From: Dyella lutea
GTDB taxonomy: Bacteria > Pseudomonadota > Gammaproteobacteria > Xanthomonadales > Rhodanobacteraceae
Reading direction: 5' to 3'
DNA: 64,000 bases
Assembly (NCBI RefSeq): GCF_024158035.1
Contig: NZ_JAMZEK010000001.1
Span: 248,001-312,000 of the forward strand
Part shown: positions 16,303 through 24,539 of the stretch, piece by piece
Layout of the letters: the number at the start of each line of letters is the position of its first letter
Position numbering within the stretch: position 1 is the first letter of the stretch
The notes under the pieces: generated by a model
The model's database searches: none
Told to the model about the DNA's origin: nothing
The model's input: the letters and a program-made list of their open reading frames with translations, nothing else
Translations under genes and position numbers: made by a program

Positions 16303-18518
16303 GCGCGCCACCCCGGCGCGGGCAGCCGGCGCCCGGTGCGCAGCGCGTTCAGTACCACGCCGAGCGAGCTCAGCGCCATGCCGATGCCGGCCAGCCACGG
16401 CGGCACCAGGCCGAACGCGGCGAACGGCACCGCCAGCAGGTTGTAGCCCAGCGCCCAGCGCCGGCTCTGCGCGACGATGCGCTGCATGTCGCCGGCGACC
16501 GCGCGCGCGGCGAGCAGGCCGTCGAGGCGGTCGCCGGTCAGCAGCAGCCCGGCATGCGCCTGCGCCAGCGCGGTGCCGCCGGCCAGCGCGGCGGACACGT
16601 CGGCCCCGGCCAGCACCGGGGCATCGTTGCTGCCGTCGCCCACCGCCAGCGTGACGTGGCCGCGGTCGCGCGCCTGCCGCAGCAGGGCGAGCTTGTCGGC
16701 GGGGGTCTGTTGCGCGGCGTGGTGGCCGATGCCCAGCGCCGCGGCAATCGTCGCCACCCGCGGCGGCGCGTCGCCGCTGGCCAGCATCAGCTGCACGCCC
16801 TGCGCCTGTAGTGCGGCCAGCGTGTCCACCGCGTCCTGGCGCAGTTGTTCACGCGGGCGGAAGCCGGCCAGCGGGCCGGCGGCGTCGGCCAGCGCCAGGC
16901 ACCCCTCCAGCGCCGGCGGCACGGCGCCGGCGAGCACCGCGTCGGCGCGTCCCAGTCGCAGCGCGCAGCCGTCGACGCGGCCGGCCAGGCCCACGCCGGG
17001 GAGCGCGCGCAGGTCGTCGAACACCGGCAGCGGCGCGGCCGCCGCCATGTCCGTGGCCATCCGGGCCAGCGCGCGCGACAGCGGATGGCTGCTGCCCTGC
17101 GCCAGCGCACCGGCCAGGCGCAGGGCGTCGTCGCGCGTGCCGCGGCAGACGACGATGTCGTCGGGCACGAAGCCCGGATGGGTCAGCGTGCCGGTCTTGT
17201 CGAACACGGCGAAGTCCACCTGCGCCAGCCGCTCCAGCGCGGCGCCGTCGGCGACCAGCACGCCGCGTGCGGCCAGCACGCCGAAGGCGCGGGCACGGGT
17301 CGCCGGCACGGTCAGCGCGAAAGCGCAGGGGCAGGCGATCACCAGCACCGCCACTGCCGCCTCGAACGCGCGCGGCGGATTGACCAGCAGCCAGCCCAGC
17401 GCGGTGAGCAGGGTGAGCACCAGTACGCGCTGGACGAACCGGGTGGCCTGCGGATCGGCGGTGGCCGCGGCGGTCATGCGGCCGCCTTGGGCGCGTCGCG
17501 CCAGCGCACCGATCCGCGCTGCCGCGGTGGCCTCGCCGCTGTGGCGCACGGTGAGCTGGACCGGCCCGGACAACAGCACGCTGCCGGCCACCAGGGTCTC
17601 TCCACGCTGTCGCCGCACCGGGCGCGACTCGCCCGACAGCAGCGCCTCGTCCAGCTCGGCGTGCGCGCTTTCCAGCACGCCGTCGGCCGGCACCGTGGCG
17701 CCCTCGGCCACGTGCACGCGGTCGCCCGGCAGCAGCGTGGTGGCCGCCACCCACTCGCGCCGACCGTTGCCACCGAGGCGCTCGGCCAGCAGCGGCGCGG
17801 CGTCCACCGTGGCGTCGCCCAGCGCGCCGCTGCGCTGGCGCGCACGCAGTTCGACGTAGCGCGCCACCAGCAGCAGGAACACGAACATGCTCACCGAATC
17901 GAAATAGATCTCGCCGGCGCCGCGCCAGGTGTTCCACGCGCTGCCGGCGAACACCAAGAGCACCGCCAGCGCCACCGGCAGGTCGATGCCGGGACGGCGC
18001 GCGCGCAGCTCGGCCAGCGCGCCGCGGTAGAACGGCAGCGCGGCGTAGCCGACGATCGGCAGCGTGGTGAGGAAACCCAGCCAGCGGAACAGGCCGCGCG
18101 TGCTGAAGTCGACGAAATCGACCACGCCGAGGTAGATCACGAAGGCGTAGGTCATCACCTGCATCGCGCACATGCCGGCCACCAGCAGGCGCTTGAGCAG
18201 GTCGTGCGCGGCGCGCTGCGCGTCGCCGTCGGCACGCGACCGCGGCAGCGGTTCGGCGCGGCAGCCGATGCCGCCCAGCGCGTCGAGCAGCGCCGGCAGC
18301 TGCTGGCGCGCCGGATCCCACACCACCGACACGCGCTGGCACGTGGCATCCACGCCCACGCGCTGCACCCCCGGCAGCGCGCGCAGCACCTGCTCGACGC
18401 GCAGCACGCGACGCGGATCGTCCAGCGGCGACACCCGCAGGCTCGCCTCGGCGCGGCCGTCACGGCGCGGCCGCAGCACCTGCGCGGCCAACTGCGGGTG
18501 GGCCCAGACCGCGTTCAT
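16299..18518 (-). CDS. ccoI: Copper-transporting P1B-type ATPase of the cbb3 cluster (CcoI/FixI)
   Basis: A 739-residue copper ATPase. It has an N-terminal HMA-like domain (about residues 20-90) lacking a CxxC pair, an eight-helix membrane region, an SGES actuator motif (usual TGES), the ion-binding IACPCAF motif, DKTGTLTHPGF with the phosphorylated Asp, SHPLSRAL with the P1B His-Pro pair, and GDGSNDAPVL at the hinge. FixI/CcoI pumps export copper slowly to the periplasm for assembly of the haem-CuB centre. It overlaps the CcoH-like gene by ATGA and ccoS by four bases, so it is the centre of a tightly coupled maturation module. Confidence 0.92.
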   Translation of the reverse strand: MNAVWAHPQLAAQVLRPRRDGRAEASLRVSPLDDPRRVLRVEQVLRALPGVQRVGVDATCQRVSVVWDPARQQLPALLDALGGIGCRAEPLPRSRADGDAQRAAHDLLKRLLVAGMCAMQVMTYAFVIYLGVVDFVDFSTRGLFRWLGFLTTLPIVGYAALPFYRGALAELRARRPGIDLPVALAVLLVFAGSAWNTWRGAGEIYFDSVSMFVFLLLVARYVELRARQRSGALGDATVDAAPLLAERLGGNGRREWVAATTLLPGDRVHVAEGATVPADGVLESAHAELDEALLSGESRPVRRQRGETLVAGSVLLSGPVQLTVRHSGEATAAARIGALARRAQGGRMTAAATADPQATRFVQRVLVLTLLTALGWLLVNPPRAFEAAVAVLVIACPCAFALTVPATRARAFGVLAARGVLVADGAALERLAQVDFAVFDKTGTLTHPGFVPDDIVVCRGTRDDALRLAGALAQGSSHPLSRALARMATDMAAAAPLPVFDDLRALPGVGLAGRVDGCALRLGRADAVLAGAVPPALEGCLALADAAGPLAGFRPREQLRQDAVDTLAALQAQGVQLMLASGDAPPRVATIAAALGIGHHAAQQTPADKLALLRQARDRGHVTLAVGDGSNDAPVLAGADVSAALAGGTALAQAHAGLLLTGDRLDGLLAARAVAGDMQRIVAQSRRWALGYNLLAVPFAAFGLVPPWLAGIGMALSSLGVVLNALRTGRRLPAPGWRA

Positions 18519-18733
18519 CGCGGCGACGCCGCGGTGCCTGCCGGGGCCGGATGCGCATGGCCATGCGAAGGCACCCCGAACACCGCGTGCGGCGCATCCA
18601 CCGGCACGTCGGCGTGGCGCGCGCCCATCGCGATGATCCACACGCAGCCGGCGAGCGAAGCGACGAACACCACCGCGCCCAGCCACAGCACCGGCTGGCG
18701 GTACCAGCGACTGCGCGGGTCAGCGCCCGGCAT
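18515..18733 (-). CDS. Short CcoH/FixH-like membrane protein
   Basis: A 72-residue protein with one predicted TM (PVLWLGAVVFVASLAGCVWI) preceded by SRWYRQ, which resembles the PWYRQ-TM start of CcoH/FixH. The large periplasmic domain of ordinary CcoH (about 160-200 residues) is missing and is replaced by a short His-rich tail (VPSHGHAHPAPAG). It lies exactly where ccoH lies in other clusters, overlapping ccoP and ccoI. I read it as a reduced CcoH, possibly keeping only the TM contact with the oxidase. Confidence 0.6.
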   Translation of the reverse strand: MPGADPRSRWYRQPVLWLGAVVFVASLAGCVWIIAMGARHADVPVDAPHAVFGVPSHGHAHPAPAGTAASPR

Positions 18734-19634
18734 CGCCGATGCCCGGGTGGGCCAGGTGATAGACGTAGGACGCCAGCACGCGCATCTGGTCGGCGCTCAG
18801 GCGCTTGTCCCAGGCCGGCATCGCGCCCTGGCGCCCGCCGCGGATGGTCTGCTCGATGTCGGCGACGCTGCCGCCGTGCAGCCAGATGTGGTCGGTGAGA
18901 TTGGGTGCGCCCAGCGCCTGGTTGCCCTTCCCCTCCGGCCCGTGGCACGCCGCGCAGGTGGCGAACAGCGGCCTGGCCGCGGCCGCCGCGGCCGCGTCGT
19001 GCGGCGATCCGGACAGGCTCAGCACGTACTGCGCCAGGTGCTTGACGTTCTGCTCGCCCAGGCTCGGTCCCCAGGGCGGCATCACGCCGGCGCGGCCGTG
19101 CTCGATGCTGGTGAGGATGTCCTTGCCGCTGCCGCCGTAGAGCCAGTCGTCGTCGGTGAGGTTGGGCGCGCCCAGCGGCACGTTGCCGTGCGCGGCCGGA
19201 CCGTGGCAGGCGGCGCAGTTGTCCATGAACAGGCGATGGCCCATCTGGATTGCCGCCGGATCGCCGGCGAGCTGCTCGATCGGGTACTGGCGGAAGCGCG
19301 CCAGCAGATCGTCCAGCTTGGCGTCGTTGGCGGCCACGTCCTTCGCCAGCTCGCCGTGCGCGGTCCAGTGCAGCGTGCCCCTGTGGTTGCCGAAGCCGGG
19401 GTACCGCACCAGGTAGGTGAAACCCGCCACGAACATCGCCGCGGAGAACACCACCCACCACAGCGGCAGCCGGCGCACGCCCTCGCGCAGCACGCCGTGC
19501 GCCCACACGTGGCCGCTGGTGCCGTCGGGCTGGGTCGGGATCTTCGCCCGCGGCGCCCACAGGAACAGGAAGAACGTGATGCCCAGGTTGAGCACGATCA
19601 GGAACATCACCCACATCGACCAGCCGGCGCTCAT
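18720..19634 (-). CDS. ccoP: cbb3-type cytochrome c oxidase subunit III (dihaem)
   Basis: A 304-residue protein with two N-terminal membrane segments (about 7-26 and 57-77) and two cytochrome c domains carrying CAACH at 140-144 and 227-231. Distal Met ligands are plausible in GVMPPWG and GAMPAWD. The LWWVVFSAAMF-type second helix and the YPGFGNHRGTLHWT loop are typical of CcoP. It passes electrons from soluble or membrane cytochromes to CcoO/CcoN. The gene overlaps both ccoQ and the CcoH-like gene. Confidence 0.95.
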   Translation of the reverse strand: MSAGWSMWVMFLIVLNLGITFFLFLWAPRAKIPTQPDGTSGHVWAHGVLREGVRRLPLWWVVFSAAMFVAGFTYLVRYPGFGNHRGTLHWTAHGELAKDVAANDAKLDDLLARFRQYPIEQLAGDPAAIQMGHRLFMDNCAACHGPAAHGNVPLGAPNLTDDDWLYGGSGKDILTSIEHGRAGVMPPWGPSLGEQNVKHLAQYVLSLSGSPHDAAAAAAARPLFATCAACHGPEGKGNQALGAPNLTDHIWLHGGSVADIEQTIRGGRQGAMPAWDKRLSADQMRVLASYVYHLAHPGIGDAGR

Positions 19635-19816
19635 CGCTGTTCTCCCGCGTCGTCATCGGCCGCCGCATCGACCGCGTCTTCCATCGGCAAGCCCGCCATG
19701 CGCTGGAACACCTCGCGGTGCCGCTTGCGCCAGGCCCAGACCCAGATGCCCACGAAGGTGAGCATCAGCACCACCGTCACCGCGCCGGCGAGGTGGCCCC
19801 ACGCTTCGTGGCTCAT
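19631..19816 (-). CDS. ccoQ: cbb3 oxidase small subunit CcoQ
   Basis: A 61-residue protein with one TM ([20 protein letters not shown]) followed by a basic stretch RKRHREVFQ and an acidic tail, the standard CcoQ layout. CcoQ stabilises the interaction of CcoP with the CcoNO core. It is translationally coupled to ccoO (overlap of four bases) and ccoP. Confidence 0.88.
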   Translation of the reverse strand: MSHEAWGHLAGAVTVVLMLTFVGIWVWAWRKRHREVFQRMAGLPMEDAVDAAADDDAGEQR

Positions 19817-20463
19817 GGCGCACCTCCCGCGCTGGCCGGCGCCGCGGGCGGCTGCGGCTCGTTCTTGATGCCCAGGCCCTGCAGGTAGGCGATCAGCGCA
19901 TCCATCTCGGTCTTGCCGGCCACTGCGGCGGGCGCCGCGGCGATGTCCGCGTCGGTGTACGGATCGCCCAGCTCGCGCAGCACGCGCATGCGCGCCTGGA
20001 TGTCGGACGGGTCCAGCGTCGCCTTGGCCAGCCACGGGAAGCCCGGCATGTTGGAGGCAGGGACCAGCGCGCGCGGGTTCATCAGGTGCATGCGCTGCCA
20101 CTGGTCGGAGTACTTGCCGCCGACCCGCGCCAGGTCCGGACCGGTGCGCTTGGAGCCCCACTGGAACGGCCGGTCGTAGACCGACTCCTCCGCGGTGGAG
20201 TAGTGGCCGTAGCGCTGGGTCTCGGCACGCAGCGCGCGGATCATCTGCGAGTGGCACAGATAGCAGCCCTCGCGCACGTAGATGTCGCGCCCGGCCAGCC
20301 GCAGCGGGTCGTAGGGCTTCACCCCCGGCGGCGCCTTCACCGCGTGCGCCTCCATGAACAGCGGGGTGATCTCGGCCAGCCCGCCGATCGACACCATGAT
20401 CGCGATGAGGATGCCGAGCAGGCCGGCGTGCTTCTCGATCGCTTCGAAATGTTTGTAGGCCAT
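19813..20463 (-). CDS. ccoO: cbb3-type cytochrome c oxidase subunit II (monohaem)
   Basis: A 216-residue protein with an N-terminal anchor (about residues 13-33) and one cytochrome c domain with CYLCH at 67-71, followed by SQMIR as in all CcoO. The axial Met lies in the MPGFPWL region ([14 protein letters not shown]). It starts 10 bp after the end of ccoN. Confidence 0.95.
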   Translation of the reverse strand: MAYKHFEAIEKHAGLLGILIAIMVSIGGLAEITPLFMEAHAVKAPPGVKPYDPLRLAGRDIYVREGCYLCHSQMIRALRAETQRYGHYSTAEESVYDRPFQWGSKRTGPDLARVGGKYSDQWQRMHLMNPRALVPASNMPGFPWLAKATLDPSDIQARMRVLRELGDPYTDADIAAAPAAVAGKTEMDALIAYLQGLGIKNEPQPPAAPASAGGAP

Positions 20464-20473
20464 GGTCGCCTCC

Positions 20474-21940
20474 TCAACCCGCGGCCGGCAGCGGCGCCGG
20501 CACCTGGTGCGGTACCGGCTCGGGGATCGGCACCGGGATCGGCTTGATCAGCCGCGCCCGCGCGTCGTCGGCGGTGTGCCACAGGTTCCACGCCATCACC
20601 CACATGCCGGACAGGATCAGCAGGCCGCCGCCCCAGCGGATCAGGTACATCGGCTTGATCGCTATCAGGCTGGCGATGAACGGATAGGTCAGCGCGCCGT
20701 CCGGCTGGGTGGCACGCCACATCACGCCCTCGGTGACACCGGCGGTCCACATCGAACCGACGTACATCAGCGTGCCCATCATGTGCAGCCAGAAATGCAG
20801 CTCCATGCCCCGGCGCGAATGCATCGCCGGCTTGCCCAGCGCACGCGGCGCCATCGCGTAGAGCGAGCCGATGGTGATCATCGCCACCCAGCCGAGCGAG
20901 CCGGAGTGCACGTGGGCGATGGTCCAGTCGGTGTAGTGCGAGAGCGAGTTGACGGTCTTGATCGCCATCATCGAGCCCTCGAAGGTGGCCGCCGCGTAGA
21001 ACACCAGCGACATCACCATGAACTTGGCCGCCGGGTCGGTGCGCAGCTTCTCCCACGAGCCGTTGAAGGTGAGCAGGCCGTTGGCCGCCGAGCCCCAGCT
21101 GGGCATCAGCAGGATCAGCGAGAACGCCATGCCCACCGACTGCACCCAGTCCGGCAGCGCGGTGTACATCAGGTGGTGCGAGCCGGCCCACATGTACACC
21201 GAGATCAGTGCCCAGAAGTTCACGATGGAGAAGCGGTAGCTCCACAGCGGCTGCTGCGCCTGGCGCGGCACGAAGTAGTACATCATCCCGAGGAAGCCGG
21301 CGGTGAGGAAGAACGCCACCGCGTTGTGGCCGTACCACCACTCCACCATCGCATCCACCACGCCGGAGTAGATCGGGTAGGACTTCCACAGCGACACCGG
21401 CACGGCCAGGTTGTTGACGATGTGCAGCAGCCCGACGGCGATGATGAACGCGCCGTAGTACCAGTTCGCCACGTAGATGTGTTGGATGCGCCGGCGCGCC
21501 AGGCTGGCAAAGAACACCGTGCCGAAGCTGACCCAGACGATCGCGATCAGGATGTCGATGAACCACTCCGGCTCGGCGTATTCCTTGCTCTGGGTGATCC
21601 CCAGCGGCATGGTCACCATCGCCAGCACGCAGATCAGCTGCCAGCCCCAGAAGGTGAATTCGGCCAGCCGGCCCAGCGCGAGGCGGGCATGTCCGGTGCG
21701 CTGCACCACGTAGTAGCAGGTGCCCATCAGCGCGGAGCCACCGAAGGCAAAAATCACGCCGAAGGTGTGGTCCGGGCGGATCCGGCTGAAGGTCATCCAG
21801 GGGATGTCGAAGTTCAGTGCCGGCCACATCAGCTCGGCCGCGGCGTAGACGCCGAAGGACATGCCGATGATGCCCCAGACGGCCGCGGCCAGCAGGAACT
21901 GCCGGACCACCTTGTCGTTGTAGTACTCGGTATTCGGCAT
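20474..21940 (-). CDS. ccoN: cbb3-type cytochrome c oxidase subunit I
   Basis: A 488-residue catalytic subunit with 12 membrane helices. Haem and CuB His ligands are visible in [46 protein letters not shown] and [14 protein letters not shown]; the [19 protein letters not shown] segment is typical of CcoN. The enzyme reduces O2 with high affinity and pumps protons. The start at 21940 ([12 protein letters not shown]) is chosen because GAGGG precedes it. The order ccoN-O-Q-P-H-I-S is complete, but no ccoG is in the window. An FNR/Dnr box is centred 60 bp upstream. Confidence 0.96.
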   Translation of the reverse strand: MPNTEYYNDKVVRQFLLAAAVWGIIGMSFGVYAAAELMWPALNFDIPWMTFSRIRPDHTFGVIFAFGGSALMGTCYYVVQRTGHARLALGRLAEFTFWGWQLICVLAMVTMPLGITQSKEYAEPEWFIDILIAIVWVSFGTVFFASLARRRIQHIYVANWYYGAFIIAVGLLHIVNNLAVPVSLWKSYPIYSGVVDAMVEWWYGHNAVAFFLTAGFLGMMYYFVPRQAQQPLWSYRFSIVNFWALISVYMWAGSHHLMYTALPDWVQSVGMAFSLILLMPSWGSAANGLLTFNGSWEKLRTDPAAKFMVMSLVFYAAATFEGSMMAIKTVNSLSHYTDWTIAHVHSGSLGWVAMITIGSLYAMAPRALGKPAMHSRRGMELHFWLHMMGTLMYVGSMWTAGVTEGVMWRATQPDGALTYPFIASLIAIKPMYLIRWGGGLLILSGMWVMAWNLWHTADDARARLIKPIPVPIPEPVPHQVPAPLPAAG

Positions 21941-21993
21941 GGGATGCCCTCGGGAAAGTGGCGAAAGTGTCATGGCAGGTTTCGGCCGGATCG

Positions 21994-22007
21994 CTGATCT
22001 GGATCAG
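21994..22007 (-). promoter_or_regulatory. FNR/Dnr-type box upstream of ccoN
   Basis: CTGAT-CTGG-ATCAG is identical to the nnrS box. It is centred 60 bp before the ccoN start. Confidence 0.78.
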
Positions 22008-22133
22008 GGCCCTGCGACAAGCCACCGCGCCACGCTCCGGTGGACTGTCCCCTGGCCCGCCATCGTGGCGACCGGTCCGGGCAAGGTATGGAAGATTCCT
22101 GCCCGGCTTGTGCGATACCGCCCGTGCGCCGGA

Positions 22134-23198
22134 TCAGTGCCGGCAGGCGAGCGCCCTTGGATTCATCACCCTGCGCCACAGCGGCGGCGCCAGCGCCAGC
22201 ACGAACATCGTGGCGTAGCCGGCCGGCAGCTGCGGGCTGTCGTCGTGGTGGTGCAGTGCCTGGTAGCGGCGGCGCGCCACGGCATGGTGATCGGAATGGC
22301 GCTGCAGGTTGAACAGCAGCCAGTTGGTGTAGCGCTGCGGCGCGTTCCACGAGTGGTGATGGGTGACCCGCTCGTAGCGGCCGGGCGCGATCTCGCGCCG
22401 CTGCAGCCCGTAGTGCTCGACGTAGTTGATCACTTCCAGCGTGGCCGCCGCGATCAGGCCCTGCAGCAGGAAGAAGCCCAGCGCACGGAAGCCGCCCGCC
22501 ACGGCGAACGCCGCCATGAACGCCAGCCACAGCGCGTACCAGCGCACCATTTCGTTGCGGGCACTCCACAGCGAGTGCCCGCGCGCGCGCAGCCGCTGCG
22601 CCTCCAGTCGCCAGGCGTTGCGCACGTTGCGCCATAGCGCGCGGGGCACGAAGGCATACACCGATTCGCCGAGCCGGGCGCTGGAGGAATCCTCCGGCGT
22701 GGCCACGTGCAGGTGGTGCCCGCGCACGTGCTCCACCTTGAAGCCCGGGTAGCCCACGCTGGTCAGCAGCACGCCGCCGAGCAGCGGCTCCCAGCGCGTG
22801 GACTTGTGGATCAGCTCGTGCGCCGGGTTGATCGCCAGCACGCCGCCGATGACCCCGGTGGAGACCAGCCAGCCGAGTTGGCCGACCGGTCCGAACGGCT
22901 GCTGCGTGAACTGCCACGCGCACCAGCCCAGCAGGCCCAGCCACACCGGCAGCACCAGCGCGGTGAGCGTGCGGAAATAGCGGCTGTGCTCCAGCCGATG
23001 CCCCTCGTCGACGTCCGCCGGGTTATCCGTGTCCAGGCCGCAGGCCGCGTCGATCCAGGGCACCACGCCGAAGATGAAGGCGATCGGAAACCACGCGGCG
23101 AGATCCAGCGGCAGGCCCAGGCGCGCAAGCAACAAGCCGCCCGCCGGCAGCGCGGCGGTGGAGAAGGCCAGCAGAAACCCGAGGTCACGGGTGCGCAT
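22134..23198 (-). CDS. AlkB-type alkane 1-monooxygenase family protein
   Basis: A 354-residue integral membrane di-iron hydroxylase. The His clusters are HELIH, EHVRGHHLHVATPED, NYVEHYGLQRRE and LQRHSDHHA, the last being the AlkB signature. Six hydrophobic helices surround them. AlkB proteins hydroxylate the terminal carbon of alkanes or related chains using O2 and rubredoxin. No rubredoxin gene is adjacent, so substrate and electron donor are open. It shares its strand with the upstream hydrolase gene (43-bp gap) and has no FNR-type box. Confidence 0.85.
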   Translation of the reverse strand: MRTRDLGFLLAFSTAALPAGGLLLARLGLPLDLAAWFPIAFIFGVVPWIDAACGLDTDNPADVDEGHRLEHSRYFRTLTALVLPVWLGLLGWCAWQFTQQPFGPVGQLGWLVSTGVIGGVLAINPAHELIHKSTRWEPLLGGVLLTSVGYPGFKVEHVRGHHLHVATPEDSSSARLGESVYAFVPRALWRNVRNAWRLEAQRLRARGHSLWSARNEMVRWYALWLAFMAAFAVAGGFRALGFFLLQGLIAAATLEVINYVEHYGLQRREIAPGRYERVTHHHSWNAPQRYTNWLLFNLQRHSDHHAVARRRYQALHHHDDSPQLPAGYATMFVLALAPPLWRRVMNPRALACRH

Positions 23199-23241
23199 GG
23201 GGGGTCAGCCTATGCCTGCGCGGCCGGGCTGTCACCTGGGT

Positions 23242-24117
23242 TCAGCCTGGCAGGCGCGCCAGCCAGTCGCCGAGCTGCTTCATCACTTGGCTGCGGCCCG
23301 GCTCGGACTCGTTGAACAGCTCGTGGTAGAGCGTGTCGAAGTGCCGCGTGGTGAGGTGTGGCGACGACCAGGCGGCCGACGCGAACTCGCGGCTGCCGGC
23401 CGGATCGACCAGCCGGTCGGCCCCGGCGGCGAGCAGCAGGGTCGGCACCGGCAGGCGCGCGGCATCGGCGATGCAGGAAGGGCCAGCGCGGAGGATGAAG
23501 TCCGCCATGCGCGGGGTGATGCGACCGCTGCACAGCGGATCGTCGCGGTAGGCGGCGATCACCGCCGCGTCGTGCGACAGGTGGTCCAGCGCCAGTCCGG
23601 TGCGCAGCGGCAGATTGGGCAGGGTGCGCGAGAGCACCGCCGCCAGCGATTGCAGCCAGGGCGCCTCGTGGCTGCGGAACGCCGGCGAGGACAGCACCAG
23701 CGCCGCCGGCGTCACCCGCCCGTCGAGCACGGCGCGGGCCGCGACCAGGCCACCCATGCTGTGGCCCAGCAGCAGTGGCAGCGCGGGTGCCTGCGCGGCG
23801 TAGTCGGCGTACACCGCGGCCAGGTCGGACAGCAGGTCGTCCTCGCGCGACAGCGCACCGCGCGGCCCGGGCGTGAGGCCATGCCCGCGCTGGTCGTACG
23901 CCATCACGTCATAGCCGCGCGCGTTGAACCAGGTGGCGACGTGGCGGTAGCGGCCGCTGTGTTCACCCAGCCCGTGCACCAGCAGCACCGCGCGGTGCGC
24001 ACCCGGCAAGGCCCAGTGGCGACGGACCAGCACCTGGCCATCGGGCAGCCGCTGCTCGTCGCGCTCGCCTTCCGGCGCGCGGGCGTGGGGCGGTTGCGGG
24101 CGCGTGGCCACATCCAT
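23242..24117 (-). CDS. Alpha/beta hydrolase, monoacylglycerol lipase/lysophospholipase-like
   Basis: A 291-residue alpha/beta-hydrolase. The oxyanion region is LLVHGLGEHSGRYRH, a motif of the PldB/monoglyceride lipase group. The nucleophile Ser is in LLGHSMGGLVAARA, an acid follows in LLAAGADRLVDP, and the His lies in TLYHELFNE. It probably cleaves lysophospholipids or monoglycerides. ATG at 24117 is favoured by GGGGGAG six bases upstream; an in-frame ATG at 24138 is possible. It may be co-transcribed with the AlkB-type gene downstream, which would fit a lipid-chain catabolic pair. Confidence 0.82.
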   Translation of the reverse strand: MDVATRPQPPHARAPEGERDEQRLPDGQVLVRRHWALPGAHRAVLLVHGLGEHSGRYRHVATWFNARGYDVMAYDQRGHGLTPGPRGALSREDDLLSDLAAVYADYAAQAPALPLLLGHSMGGLVAARAVLDGRVTPAALVLSSPAFRSHEAPWLQSLAAVLSRTLPNLPLRTGLALDHLSHDAAVIAAYRDDPLCSGRITPRMADFILRAGPSCIADAARLPVPTLLLAAGADRLVDPAGSREFASAAWSSPHLTTRHFDTLYHELFNESEPGRSQVMKQLGDWLARLPG

Positions 24118-24247
24118 GGATGGCTCCCCCAGCGACATGCATAAAGATCGGATGATGCTACGGGTGACCGCGTTGCGCCAACCTCGCGCCGGTCGCCGTC
24201 GACGACATGCGGCACACTGGGGGACTCGCTTGCCGCGGAGTCGCGTG

Positions 24248-24406
24248 ATGGGTTGTCTGCCCCTGCCCCTGTTGTTTCTGGCCGGCTTCGGCCTCGGCTG
24301 GCTCATCGACGGTTCGACCGGTGCCCTGTGGGGCGCCAGCATCGGGCTGGTGCTGGGCTTGCTGGCGATGGGCTGGCTGGTCCGGGCGATCCGCGGCCGG
24401 CGCTGA
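24248..24406 (+). CDS. Small two-helix membrane protein
   Basis: A 52-residue protein of two Gly-rich hydrophobic helices (LPLLFLAGFGLGWLI and LWGASIGLVLGLLAMGWLV) separated by DGSTGA and ending in a basic RAIRGRR. GGAG lies before the ATG. It belongs to no family I can name. It is divergent from the hydrolase gene and ends 35 bp before a REP palindrome. Confidence 0.5.
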   Translation: MGCLPLPLLFLAGFGLGWLIDGSTGALWGASIGLVLGLLAMGWLVRAIRGRR

Positions 24407-24441
24407 TCCGCCCGCAAGACGCCGGTGTCGTCCCCCACCCG

Positions 24442-24521
24442 GTAGGAGCCCGCTCGCGGGCGATGCCCTTGCTCCTGATCACCATCGAAAGAAAAGGCAT
24501 CGCCCGCGAGCGGGCTCCTAC
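24442..24521. repeat. Pair of inverted GTAG-type REP elements (SMAG-like)
   Basis: Two 26-base arms are perfect inverted copies, starting GTAGGAGCCCGCTCGCGGGC on the left and ending in its complement on the right, with a 28-base spacer. Each arm also folds on itself (GCCCGC/GCGGGC). A GTAG tetranucleotide at the base of the stem is the hallmark of REPs mobilised by RAYT transposases, such as the SMAG elements of Stenotrophomonas. It lies between convergent genes and may also act as a terminator. Confidence 0.75.
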
Positions 24522-24539
24522 GGGCGGCGGACGATGGCT

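Noticed and set aside
20655-20668. TTGAT-CGCT-ATCAG inside ccoN, a good FNR-box match
   Set aside because: It lies within coding sequence about 190 bp before ccoO, far from the 60-65 bp spacing seen at the other genes, and encodes ordinary conserved CcoN residues. I treat it as chance unless a start site is found nearby.
24442-24521. Possible CRISPR-like or IS inverted repeat
   Set aside because: There is one inverted pair only, no spacer array and no transposase. The GTAG-based double palindrome fits a REP element.
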